Origin: a virus | Reading direction: 5' to 3' (one strand) | Virus record (IMG/VR): IMGVR_UViG_3300042516_000418 | Span: 1-28,783 of that record | DNA length: 28,783 nucleotides | Shown: in pieces, positions 8,710 through 16,136 of the stretch | Numbering within the stretch: the first letter of the stretch is position 1 | How the letters are laid out: the number at the start of each line of letters is the position of its first letter | The notes under the pieces: model-generated | Databases searched by the model: none | Told to the model about the DNA's origin: nothing | Seen by the model: only the letters and a program-made list of their open reading frames with translations | Position numbers and translations under genes: made by a program

Positions 8710-9114
8710 ATGAATAAGCCGTTAGAGATTATTAACCGAATGAAGAAGGTCGAGTTGTCTGTCATAGATGACCTCAATTCTGCTATTGCATCCATCGGGC
8801 CTTTAAATTCAGATTACGAAGTTGTTATTCGCAACACAGATAGTTTTTTGAAACAGGCTCGTACTCTAACTGGGGCTTATGAACTGGTTACGACGCAAGC
8901 GGCGAAGGCCTTAAAGGGATATCAGAATGTCTTATCTGAAATCACCAAGGCGCAGCGGCAGTATGTAGCACAGGCAAAAGAGTTGGGTATTGACGCAAAA
9001 AAAACGCCAGACTACAACAAGTCGCAGCAACAAGCGTTGATTCTTGAATCCCGAATTGCGTTTTTGAAAAACCAATTAGATAGCGAGTTAAAGTCCGCAA
9101 TTCCTAATTTGTAA
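8710..9114 (+). CDS. coiled-coil protein of unknown function
   Basis: This 134-residue, Gln/Lys/Leu-rich protein is predicted to be almost all helix. It lies 13 bases after the tail-tube candidate and before a strong terminator. Its place suggests a tail-assembly helper, but no chaperone motif is visible. An A8 run at 8997-9004 could allow frameshifting, but the shifted frame ends after 14 codons and gives a shorter product, unlike the usual tail-chaperone extension. Confidence 0.6.
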   Translation: MNKPLEIINRMKKVELSVIDDLNSAIASIGPLNSDYEVVIRNTDSFLKQARTLTGAYELVTTQAAKALKGYQNVLSEITKAQRQYVAQAKELGIDAKKTPDYNKSQQQALILESRIAFLKNQLDSELKSAIPNL

Positions 9115-9130
9115 CTTTAAACAACCTCAG

Positions 9131-9157
9131 AAAGGCCACCTTCGGGTGGCTTTTTTG
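9131..9157 (+). terminator. rho-independent terminator with UUCG loop
   Basis: GCCACC (9135-9140), TTCG loop (9141-9144), GGTGGC (9145-9150), then six T. AAA at 9131-9133 can extend pairing with the T tract. It closes the capsid / tail-tube block. Confidence 0.9.
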
Positions 9158-9199
9158 TTTGTAAGAAAAACAAAACGACTGCTTTGGGTTAATTAAAAG

Positions 9200-9535
9200 A
9201 TGAATATCTTAACAACAAGCGCATCGTCTCAAAACCTCGTTATCATTCCGAGGTCGTTTCCTGCTTCGGTGGTTGTCAAGTTAACCAACGAGTCAACTAA
9301 CACCACGCAGCAACAGACGATAACTCCAACGTCCGCAAATGGCTATATGACCATTGCAGCGGCTTGGGTATTGGAAGAGGCCAACTTCTACTTGTTTGAA
9401 GTATTTAGCGGCTCTAACTTAATCTACCGTGGGCGTGTATTTTGCACCAACCAAACGAACTTCGAGAAGTACACTGTTAACTCTGGCGTGTACACGCAGG
9501 AGACCGCTGGGGATAATACATTTGTAATTATATGA
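9200..9535 (+). CDS. small beta-rich virion-region protein (111 aa)
   Basis: This 111-residue protein opens the portal gene group and overlaps the portal start by 4 bases (ATGA). It looks like a single beta domain: N-I-L-T-T-S-A-S-S-Q-N-L at the start and L-I-Y-R-G-R-V-F-C-T-N near residue 75-85, with a G-D-N-T-F-V-I-I end. I recognise this ending from other Bacteroidota phages next to portal genes. A minor virion or head-tail component is likely, but the exact role is unknown. Confidence 0.6.
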   Translation: MNILTTSASSQNLVIIPRSFPASVVVKLTNESTNTTQQQTITPTSANGYMTIAAAWVLEEANFYLFEVFSGSNLIYRGRVFCTNQTNFEKYTVNSGVYTQETAGDNTFVII

Positions 9536-11298
9536 GCAACGTAAGATTTGTAGCAATGAACTCCTACGTTCGCCCCGAAATTAAAGAGGTGGCGAATAAG
9601 GGATGGGTAGAGTATGGAGACGACAACAACTACTTCCAGTATTTGATTGACCGCTATAACGGAAGCCCGACCAATAACGCTATTATTAATGGCATTATTG
9701 ATATGGTGTACGGAAAGGGCCTTGGCGCAACAGACGCATCCAGAAAGCCCGACGAGTACGCAATGATGATGGCCTTGTTTAGCAAGGAATGCGTTAAGCG
9801 TGTTTGCTCCGATTTTAAGATGATGGGTAACGCAGCTATGCAGGTTATCTACAACCAAGACCATTCCAAGATTGTAAAGGTCGAGCATATCCCCGTTGAG
9901 ACGCTACGAGCCGAACGTGCCAATGAGAAGGGCGATATTCCCGCTTACTACTACGCAAAGAGCTGGGATGCTGTAAAGGCACGCAAAGAGGAACCAGTAC
10001 GCATTGATGCGTTTGGTATGTCCAATAACGGAATTGAAATCCTTTACATTAAGCCCTACAAAGCAGGATATTACTACTACGCACCAACAGACTACCAAGG
10101 TTCACTTCCGTATGCCGAGTTGGAAGAAGAAGTTGCCAATTACCATATTAACAATATCAAGAACGGCCTTGCGCCTTCGATGCTGGTTAACTTCAATAAC
10201 GGAATCCCAACCGAAGAAGACCAGACGCTAATCGAGCGCAGGATTGCAGACAAGTTTTCTGGTAGCTCGAATGCTGGTCGGTTTATCTTGGCGTTCAACG
10301 ACAACAAGGAACTCGCAGCAACAATCGAACCCGTACAACTGTCCGATGCAAGCGACCAGTACCAGTTCTTGTCTACGGAATGCACCCAAAAGATTATGGT
10401 AGGCCACAGGGTGACTTCTCCTATGCTTTTAGGCATCAAAGACCAGTCAGGGTTAGGCAACAACGCAGACGAGCTTAAAACGGCTTCTATTCTGTTTGAT
10501 AATATCGTTATCCGCCCTTTGCAGGAAATAATCTTGGATGCTATTGAGCAAGTGTTGGCATTTAACCAAGCAACTCTAAATATCTATTTCAAGACCCTTC
10601 AACCGTTGGAGTTCAAGGAGGAAATTGTTGCTCCTACGGACATTGTAGAGGAATCGACAGGAATCGAGGATAGCAGCTTTAGTTTATCTTCTGACGCTAC
10701 CGATGCCCAATTAGACGAGGTATTCGACCGCCTTGCTGAATTTGGCGAGGACGAGGACTTGGAGAACTGGGATTTGGTAGACGAGCGGCCCGTTGACTAC
10801 GAGCAAGAGGCGTATTTAGATTCACTTCTAAAACTTGCTAAAACAGGAGACGCATTCCCAAACGCTAAAAGCGAGCAAGACGGGGTAAGCAAGGATGGAC
10901 GCAAGTATAAGATTCGTTATGCTTACGCTCCCAATTCCGCAAAGAGCAACAGCCGAGACTTCTGCAAAAAGATGGTAAACGCAAAGAAGGTATACCGCAA
11001 GGAGGACATTGAGCGGATGGGCAAACAAGAGGTTAACGCTGGCTTCGGGCCACGTGGTGCGGCTAACTACGACATCTGGTTGTACAAAGGTGGCGCACGT
11101 TGCCACCACTTCTGGATGCGTAAGACCTACTTGGCAAAGGCCGAAGGCGTAACGCCAGATGCTAAAAACCCGAATGCTGACATTTCGGTTAACCAAGCCC
11201 GCAAAGCAGGAGTTGATTTGCCAAAGAACGACAAGAAGGTTGCTACCCGCCCTGTCGATATGCCAAACGAAGGATTTTTACCTAAAAGCAAGAAATAA
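9532..11298 (+). CDS. portal protein with fused C-terminal Cys/His module
   Basis: The 588-residue product carries a portal domain in residues about 1-370: N-N-Y-F-Q-Y-L-I-D-R-Y-N-G-S-P-T-N-N-A-I, then I-I-D-M-V-Y-G-K-G-L, and a late S-G-L-G-N-N-A-D-E-L segment in which the clip/crown helix begins. The portal forms the dodecameric DNA gate at the capsid vertex. An acidic linker (about 370-440) leads to a basic module (about 445-588) with R-D-F-C-K-K-M, V-Y-R-K-E-D-I, G-F-G-P-R-G-A, Y-D-I-W-L-Y-K-G-G-A-R-C-H-H and a Lys-rich tail; Cys488, Cys534, His535 and His536 stand out. This module is not part of canonical portals. The gene overlaps the next by one base. Confidence 0.8.
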   Translation: MSNVRFVAMNSYVRPEIKEVANKGWVEYGDDNNYFQYLIDRYNGSPTNNAIINGIIDMVYGKGLGATDASRKPDEYAMMMALFSKECVKRVCSDFKMMGNAAMQVIYNQDHSKIVKVEHIPVETLRAERANEKGDIPAYYYAKSWDAVKARKEEPVRIDAFGMSNNGIEILYIKPYKAGYYYYAPTDYQGSLPYAELEEEVANYHINNIKNGLAPSMLVNFNNGIPTEEDQTLIERRIADKFSGSSNAGRFILAFNDNKELAATIEPVQLSDASDQYQFLSTECTQKIMVGHRVTSPMLLGIKDQSGLGNNADELKTASILFDNIVIRPLQEIILDAIEQVLAFNQATLNIYFKTLQPLEFKEEIVAPTDIVEESTGIEDSSFSLSSDATDAQLDEVFDRLAEFGEDEDLENWDLVDERPVDYEQEAYLDSLLKLAKTGDAFPNAKSEQDGVSKDGRKYKIRYAYAPNSAKSNSRDFCKKMVNAKKVYRKEDIERMGKQEVNAGFGPRGAANYDIWLYKGGARCHHFWMRKTYLAKAEGVTPDAKNPNADISVNQARKAGVDLPKNDKKVATRPVDMPNEGFLPKSKK

Positions 11299-11798
11299 TG
11301 CCCAAGGCCCTGTTTATTAAAAGAGAAGACCTTGTTCGTAACACGGTTATAGGCGGCAACGTGGACACTGACCGCTTTATACAATTCATCTCTATCGCCC
11401 AAGATATTCACGTCCAGAACTACACTGGAACGAAACTCTATGAGCGTATTTCAAACGAAATCCTAAACGACACCTTGGCAGGCGACTACTTGGCTTTGGT
11501 GGTGGACTACATACAGCCGATGCTTATTCACTTCGCAATGACCGAGTACCTGCCTTTTGCAGCGTACACCGTTGCCAACGGAGGCGTGTTTAAGCATATA
11601 AGCGAGAACTCAACAAACGCAGAAAAAATTGAAATTGACTATTTAGTTGAGAAGGAGCGAACGATTGCACAATACTACGCACAACGCTTCATTGACTATA
11701 TGGCCTTCCATTCAACCGAATTTCCCGAATACAATGAAAACGTCAACGAGGACATCTACCCAGACCGAGACAACCGAGCGTCTTCGTGGGTGCTATAA
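11298..11798 (+). CDS. head-tail connector-like protein
   Basis: This 166-residue protein follows the portal with a TAATG overlap. It is mainly helical: F-I-K-R-E-D-L near the start, D-T-D-R-F-I-Q-F-I-x-x-A-Q-D-I-H-V, then Y-I-Q-P-M-L-I-H-F-A-M-T-E-Y-L-P-F and a Y-A-Q-R-F-I-D-Y-M segment. Size, helical layout and position match adaptor / connector proteins that sit under the portal. The family is familiar from Bacteroidota phages, but I cannot name it with certainty. Confidence 0.6.
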   Translation: MPKALFIKREDLVRNTVIGGNVDTDRFIQFISIAQDIHVQNYTGTKLYERISNEILNDTLAGDYLALVVDYIQPMLIHFAMTEYLPFAAYTVANGGVFKHISENSTNAEKIEIDYLVEKERTIAQYYAQRFIDYMAFHSTEFPEYNENVNEDIYPDRDNRASSWVL

Positions 11799-11845
11799 AC
11801 CCAAGCAAGAGAATATAAATAAACTACGCAGTTACTTAAGCAAAG

Positions 11846-12064
11846 ATGGCAAATAATATCGGATGGGGGCAGGTCTACTGCTCAACTGAATGGGGAGACG
11901 AGGACTACAACACCCGCAGCTTGGGCTTCGATGGTGTGCCTGCGTGCTTTAATAACGCCTATACATACGCAGAGGCATACGAGGTTCGTGTCCTTGCGGA
12001 TAGCGGTAGAGTTGAGGGCTTCGAGTGTTTGGAGGTTGCTATTGACAAATTAAACTTTAACTAA
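11846..12064 (+). CDS. small protein sharing a tail-protein motif (72 aa)
   Basis: This 72-residue protein overlaps the tail-fibre start by one base (TAATG). Residues 45-69 read Y-x-x-R-V-x-A-D-x-G-x-x-E-G-F-x-C-L-x-x-A-x-x-x-L and match residues 243-266 of the tail protein at 524-1774 at about half the positions. It is probably a small tail-associated protein, perhaps linked to fibre attachment. That is inferred from the shared motif and position only. Confidence 0.6.
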   Translation: MANNIGWGQVYCSTEWGDEDYNTRSLGFDGVPACFNNAYTYAEAYEVRVLADSGRVEGFECLEVAIDKLNFN

Positions 12065-13815
12065 TGGCCAGTTTTTACGAAGATGCTTCGCTTGTTGTTA
12101 TACCAAGCGGCTACAAGACAAGCAAGATTTACGCAGAGAAGCCGACTGATGGGTCGGGAGATTTGACTTTTACCCGTGCTTCGGGTGCTACCCGTGTTGG
12201 GGCAAATGGCCTAATTGAGGAGGTGCGTACTAACTTGGTTTTGCAAAGCAATACGTTTAGCACTACTTGGGTTAACTCCGACTCAAATGAGACAAGTGGA
12301 CAAGCGGGCTACGATGGAACAAACAATGCGTGGCGATTAACAACAACACTTTCTGGAGGATTTATATTTCAAGGTGTTGCCATAAGCGGAATTACCACTT
12401 TTTCGATTTACGCAAAGGCGGGAACTCAAAACGGGATTATTCTTTATTCCGTACACGTGGCGCAGGGTATCAATTTTAATTTATCAACTGGAGTAGTAGG
12501 GGCTGCGTTTGTTGCTGCACCTTTAGGTTCACGAATTGAATCAATAGGGAATGGATGGTATCGTTGTAGCATTACGGTTTCTTCTTCGTCTACAAATAAT
12601 TTTCGGATTTATGTATCGGATGGTACAAATCCTTCACTTGGAAACGTTTTAATTCAAAACTCACAAGTTGAGGCAGGCGACATCGCAACAAACTACATAC
12701 CCACCACCACCGCAGCCGTATCAGTTGGGCCAGTGAGCAACGTACCCCGTCTTGACTATACAAATAGCAGTTGTCCTCGCCTGTTGCTGGAACCGCAGCG
12801 GACTAATTTGTTTACGTTCTCGGAATCTTTTGACGATTCCAGTTGGACTAAAGCTGGTTCAACTATTACGGCTAACAATGCCACCTCACCAGATGGATAT
12901 AGTAGTGCGGATAGGATTGTTGAAACCGCAACAACCGCCACGCATTTGATTTTGCGGTCTGTTGCTTTAACGGCAGCGAGCCATACATTTAGCTGCTTTA
13001 TCAAAGCGGTTTCTGGCAGCACCCGAAACGTAGGACTTTTGTTTAATACAACTGGAAAAGGTGTAATTGTAAATCCCTCAAATGGTGCCGTAGTTCTTTA
13101 TTCTGGAACTACTGCAGCGGACGTTAAAATTGAAACCTACTCAAACGGGTGGTATCGTGTGGCGGTTACCGCTACAACGGCAGCAATTACCGAAAGTTTG
13201 CGAATTTACTTGGCTAACGGAACAACTTGGACGGCTCCTTATGCTGGCGATGGAACAAGCAGCGCACTAATCTGGGGCGCACAAGTGGAAGCAGGAGCCT
13301 ACGCCACCTCTTACATTCCAACGCTGGGCGCAACTGTTACCCGTGTGGCCGATGCTGCCTCAAAGACGGGCATAAGCTCGCTTTTAAGCGCTTCGGAATA
13401 CACGCTATTTTGGGAAGGTACGCACATCCCGACTGGGCAGTTCAATAGTTTTATGACTATTTACAACGCTGCGAACAATGCTTTCAGCGCTCGTTTCTAT
13501 CGAAATAATACAAACAACGAAGTAAGAGCTACTATGTTTAACCCTTCGACAAGCTTCTCTTTAGATATGGGGTCGGGAATAACTGCTTCATACATTAAAT
13601 GCGCTTTACGTGTAAAGGCTGGAAATTACGCATTTTATGTGAATGGAAGCCTTGTCAATTCAAGCACAAACGCACTTGCGCCATCGAATATACTTGATTC
13701 TGTAAACTTACAATTCTATGGGAGTTCGCAATCTTTTGACCAAAATACCGCCCAAGCTTTGTTCTTTAAAACTGGATTAACCAACGCCCAACTGGCAGAA
13801 CTTACCACGCTATGA
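12064..13815 (+). CDS. tail fibre / receptor-binding protein with two jelly-roll-like repeats
   Basis: This 583-residue, Ser/Thr/Asn-rich protein starts with a short attachment region (S-F-Y-E-D-A-S-L-V-V-I-P-S-G-Y-K) and an F-T-R-A-S-G-A-T-R-V strand pair known from Bacteroidota phage fibres. Two related beta modules follow: each begins R-T-N-L-(V/F)-x-x-S-x-x-F, continues with F-S-(I/C)-(Y/F)-x-K-A and G-W-Y-R-(C/V), and ends I-x-x-(S/A)-Q-V-E-A-G-x-x-A-T-x-Y-I-P-T. They cover residues about 56-220 and 241-435. The last about 145 residues resemble a LamG / concanavalin-type sugar-binding fold. It most likely binds a host surface glycan. Confidence 0.75.
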   Translation: MASFYEDASLVVIPSGYKTSKIYAEKPTDGSGDLTFTRASGATRVGANGLIEEVRTNLVLQSNTFSTTWVNSDSNETSGQAGYDGTNNAWRLTTTLSGGFIFQGVAISGITTFSIYAKAGTQNGIILYSVHVAQGINFNLSTGVVGAAFVAAPLGSRIESIGNGWYRCSITVSSSSTNNFRIYVSDGTNPSLGNVLIQNSQVEAGDIATNYIPTTTAAVSVGPVSNVPRLDYTNSSCPRLLLEPQRTNLFTFSESFDDSSWTKAGSTITANNATSPDGYSSADRIVETATTATHLILRSVALTAASHTFSCFIKAVSGSTRNVGLLFNTTGKGVIVNPSNGAVVLYSGTTAADVKIETYSNGWYRVAVTATTAAITESLRIYLANGTTWTAPYAGDGTSSALIWGAQVEAGAYATSYIPTLGATVTRVADAASKTGISSLLSASEYTLFWEGTHIPTGQFNSFMTIYNAANNAFSARFYRNNTNNEVRATMFNPSTSFSLDMGSGITASYIKCALRVKAGNYAFYVNGSLVNSSTNALAPSNILDSVNLQFYGSSQSFDQNTAQALFFKTGLTNAQLAELTTL

Positions 13816-13828
13816 TGACTGCATCGAG

Positions 13829-13860
13829 TTTGTATAGTACGAACTCTTTTGTATATTTAC
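13829..13860 (+). promoter_or_regulatory. Bacteroidota-type promoter for the HNH gene
   Basis: TTTG at 13829-13832, 19-base spacer, then TATATTTAC at 13852-13860, one base off the TAnnTTTG -7 consensus. It lies 14 bases before the ATG at 13875, in the short segment between the tail-fibre stop and the endonuclease. Confidence 0.5.
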
Positions 13861-13874
13861 AAAAAGAATCTGCT

Positions 13875-14390
13875 ATGGAAATTTGGAAAGACATCAAAGG
13901 GTACGAAGGATTGTATCAGGTTTCAAACGAAGGTCGTGTGAAAGCGTTGAGCCGAGTTGTCAAATCACGTTGGGGGACACCCAAGCTGTTGAAGGAAAAA
14001 GAGATTCGTGAGATAGTTGACTCGCTCGGCTACTCACGTTTGTCTTTGTCTAAAGATGGTATGGTTAAGGCACACAAGATTCACCGCTTGGTTGCTGAAG
14101 CGTTTTTGGTTGGAGAAGGTCACATCAATCATATTGACGGCAACAAGCAAAACAACCACGTTTCAAATCTTGAGTTCTGCACCCAGCGAGAAAACAACAT
14201 TCACGCTCAAGAAACAGGACTGAAGCCAAGAAAATACTACATTCCGATTGTATGCAATGAAACTGGTGAGATGTTTGAGTCAAAGTCCGCCCTTGCTCGT
14301 TCGCTTGGAGTTTCGGCAGTTATGGTTTCCTCTTACATTCGTGGCAATATGAAACATATCAAAGGAAAAACTTACATACAATTACAATGA
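13875..14390 (+). CDS. NUMOD4-HNH homing-type endonuclease
   Basis: Residues about 1-50 form a NUMOD4 DNA-binding motif (M-E-I-W-K-D-I-K-G-Y-E-G-L-Y-Q-V-S). Residues about 75-115 are an HNH_3 nuclease core (H-R-L-V-A-E-A-F, then H-I-N-H-I-D-G-N-K-Q-N-N, N-L-E-F-C-T). The C-terminal S-K-S-A-L-A-R-S-L-G-V-S helix-turn-helix fits NUMOD1. Such enzymes cut DNA and spread themselves. The reading frame is open back to 13812, where an ATG overlaps the tail-fibre stop, but the ATG at 13875 gives the standard NUMOD4 start and lies after a promoter. It overlaps the next gene by 4 bases. It has probably inserted within the tail operon. Confidence 0.85.
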   Translation: MEIWKDIKGYEGLYQVSNEGRVKALSRVVKSRWGTPKLLKEKEIREIVDSLGYSRLSLSKDGMVKAHKIHRLVAEAFLVGEGHINHIDGNKQNNHVSNLEFCTQRENNIHAQETGLKPRKYYIPIVCNETGEMFESKSALARSLGVSAVMVSSYIRGNMKHIKGKTYIQLQ

Positions 14391-14767
14391 AAACACTTAA
14401 ATACGAGTTTGCGGATTGGGCAACAGCCAAAAAAGCAATAGAAAAGACCACCACCTCGTTGGATGGCATTACAGAAACAACGTGGAATACGGAGCTCGTA
14501 GTGGCCGTTGTAGAACTTGGGCATATCTGCACCCAATGGGAAACAAACGAGCAAGGAGAGCAGGTCTGCGTAAGCGAGAATCCAAACTATGCCGTTGACA
14601 TCCTTTGGCAGAATGAGCCGCTTGCCGCCTATGCTGAATCGGTTGTGTGGCCTGCGCCTTGTGGCATTCACATCTTTGCGGGATGGGAAGAAATCTACGC
14701 CCAAGAATACTGCGCAGCCAACCCAGATGCCGCCTATTGCCAACCCCCAGCCCCGATTGACGAATGA
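14387..14767 (+). CDS. tail-region protein of unknown function (126 aa)
   Basis: This 126-residue acidic protein overlaps both neighbours by 4 bases. It has a helical start (L-K-Y-E-F-A-D-W-A-T-A) and then Y-A-V-D-I-L-W-Q-N-E-P-L and V-V-W-P-A-P-C-G-I-H-x-F-A-G segments, with a Pro-rich end. I recall the W-P-x-P-C-G-x-H-x-F-A-G pattern from proteins encoded between tail fibre and lysis genes in Bacteroidota phages. The role is unknown. Confidence 0.6.
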   Translation: MKTLKYEFADWATAKKAIEKTTTSLDGITETTWNTELVVAVVELGHICTQWETNEQGEQVCVSENPNYAVDILWQNEPLAAYAESVVWPAPCGIHIFAGWEEIYAQEYCAANPDAAYCQPPAPIDE

Positions 14768-14925
14768 AACACGATAGTACAAGCGCAGTAGCAACAAGTT
14801 GGTCTTTGGCCGTTGGTGGACTTACGATTGCCGAGGTACACCAGATTGCAGGAATGATCGTAATGCTAACATCATTCATTTACACCTTGTGGCGTTGGAG
14901 TCGGGATATTAAGAATGATAGATAG
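14764..14925 (+). CDS. holin candidate, one membrane helix (53 aa)
   Basis: This 53-residue ORF starts in an ATGA overlap and ends 11 bases inside the next gene. A hydrophobic stretch (residues about 21-43, I-A-G-M-I-V-M-L-T-S-F-I-Y-T-L-W) is followed by a basic tail R-W-S-R-D-I-K. Small size, one membrane span with charged C-terminus, and position just before a second membrane protein and an endolysin fit a holin or a partner of one. It is shorter than most ORF cut-offs and easy to miss. Confidence 0.6.
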   Translation: MKHDSTSAVATSWSLAVGGLTIAEVHQIAGMIVMLTSFIYTLWRWSRDIKNDR

Positions 14926-15151
14926 AATTTTTAGAAACCCAAAGACAACCGTAATAGGACTTATCTTAATTTCGTTCGGAGGTATTCTCGTTTGGTACGA
15001 GAAAGCGTCTCTAACGGAGTTTAGTGCGTTCCTAATGGGTGGATTTGCTTTAATAATGAGCAGAGATGGCGAAGGAGCAACAAGCCAAGAAAAAGGCAAA
15101 ACCAAAACTCGGAAGGCACACCAAAAGCCCGAACAAAGGGGTGACGAGTAA
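14915..15151 (+). CDS. small membrane protein, holin-like (78 aa)
   Basis: The 78-residue product has two hydrophobic segments (about 12-27, T-V-I-G-L-I-L-I-S-F-G-G-I-L-V; about 35-47, S-A-F-L-M-G-G-F-A-L-I-M) joined by a short charged turn, and a highly charged Lys/Arg/Glu tail. This two-span hairpin plan is typical of class II holins. Together with the preceding 53-residue protein it may form a holin pair. A third small ORF (15066-15176) overlaps its 3' end in another frame. Confidence 0.6.
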   Translation: MIDRIFRNPKTTVIGLILISFGGILVWYEKASLTEFSAFLMGGFALIMSRDGEGATSQEKGKTKTRKAHQKPEQRGDE

Positions 15152-15176
15152 GAAGTACAGGGGGCAGGGAAGATAA
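15066..15176 (+). CDS. tiny basic protein (36 aa)
   Basis: This 36-residue ORF lies partly inside the end of the upstream membrane-protein gene in another frame. It is almost all Lys, Arg, Gln and Gly, and its second half reads L-G-R-H-T-K-S-P-N-K-G-x-x-S-K-K-Y-R-G-Q-G-R. I recall this R-H-T-K...K-K-Y-R-G-Q-G-R ending from tiny proteins in other Bacteroidota phages near lysis genes, so I call it despite its size. Function unknown; its charge suggests nucleic-acid binding. Confidence 0.55.
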   Translation: MAKEQQAKKKAKPKLGRHTKSPNKGVTSKKYRGQGR

Positions 15177-15270
15177 AATCCCGCATAAGGGATAACTTGC
15201 TACCAAAAAGTGCGATATAAGACACGTTAACTCGGAACCAGTTAGAGTTACTGCATAAAATTTATCAAAA

Positions 15271-15702
15271 ATGAAGCTATCTGAAAATTTCAGTTTGAGC
15301 GAGTTCACCGAGACCTCAACTGGTCTACCGAACAAGCCAAGCCAAGAGGCGATAACCAATTTGAAATACTTGGCGCAATACGTCCTGCAACCAGCACGAG
15401 ACAAGTTCGGGCCTATTGAAGTCACCAGCGGCTATCGCTCGCCTGCGGTTAATGCAGCAGTTGGGGGCGTGGGAGCAACAAGCGACCACCTATTCGGACG
15501 AGCAGCAGACATTAAGCATAAGGACTTGGCTTCTGTATTTGCGTTTATACGCAAGCAGACGCATTTTAAGCAACTTATCTGGGAGTTTGGTACAGACAAG
15601 CAACCAGCGTGGATTCACGTAAGCTACGACGTTAACAACAATAAAGGAGAAGTATTAAAAGCAATTAAGAAAAATGGGAAAACCAAATACATCCAATTTT
15701 GA
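15271..15702 (+). CDS. M15-family peptidase endolysin
   Basis: This 143-residue protein is a compact peptidase M15 domain, the L,D / D,D-carboxypeptidase-like zinc enzyme that cuts cross-linking peptides of peptidoglycan. S-G-Y-R-S-P at 53-58, S-D-H-L-F-G-R-A-A-D at 71-80 (ligands His73 and Asp80) and W-I-H-V-S at 114-118 (third ligand His116) are all present; Glu105 in W-E-F-G is a likely catalytic residue. There is no signal peptide, so export must rely on a holin, in line with the small membrane proteins just upstream. A 94-base gap precedes it. Confidence 0.9.
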   Translation: MKLSENFSLSEFTETSTGLPNKPSQEAITNLKYLAQYVLQPARDKFGPIEVTSGYRSPAVNAAVGGVGATSDHLFGRAADIKHKDLASVFAFIRKQTHFKQLIWEFGTDKQPAWIHVSYDVNNNKGEVLKAIKKNGKTKYIQF

Positions 15703-15713
15703 AAGCTGGCTTA

Positions 15714-16124
15714 ATGAACTCGAAGACGTACCCACACCCCCTGCTTGCTCTATTGATAGTCCTAATTGTGAGTCTTGTTCTGGGTAGTTGTTCCGCTGAA
15801 TGGCATTTGCGCCAAGCCGTAAAGAAAGGAGCAAACGTCTGGCAAACGAAGTTTGATACCACTATTGTAACCAAAGAAAGAAACCTTTGGGATACGATCA
15901 CGCTAAAAGATATTGATACGGTAGTTGTCCAAAAGGATAACATACGCCTAAAAATTGTTAGGAACTTTGATACGGTGCGTGTTAAAGCGACTTGCCTACC
16001 CGACACCGTACAGGTGACTAAATACATAAAGACCTCTGTAACGGCTCCTGAAAGCCGCAATTACGAAAAGTACCTGATGCTGTTTGCAGTTGGTATGCTG
16101 ATAATAGTGTTATTAAGGCGATAG
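15714..16124 (+). CDS. candidate unimolecular spanin (lipoprotein with C-terminal membrane helix)
   Basis: The 136-residue product starts M-N-S-K-T-Y and has a hydrophobic signal (about 10-23) ending in a lipobox L-G-S-C with Cys26. A Thr/Val/Asp-rich, beta-like middle follows (repeated D-T-(I/V)-x-V patterns), and the last about 16 residues form a second membrane helix (Y-L-M-L-F-A-V-G-M-L-I-I-V-L-L) ending R-R. A lipoprotein anchor at one end and an inner-membrane helix at the other is the plan of a u-spanin, which joins outer and inner membranes and fuses them at lysis. It is placed right after the endolysin. The in-frame TTG at 15699 would add five residues. Confidence 0.65.
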   Translation: MNSKTYPHPLLALLIVLIVSLVLGSCSAEWHLRQAVKKGANVWQTKFDTTIVTKERNLWDTITLKDIDTVVVQKDNIRLKIVRNFDTVRVKATCLPDTVQVTKYIKTSVTAPESRNYEKYLMLFAVGMLIIVLLRR

Positions 16125-16136
16125 AGGTGCTTTATT

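Noticed and set aside
8997-9004. A8 run as a programmed frameshift of tail chaperones
   Set aside because: The -1 frame ends after 14 codons and shortens the product, and the tape-measure gene is not downstream.
15178-15193. ATCCC/GGGAT hairpin as terminator
   Set aside because: The stem is only five base pairs and no T tract follows.
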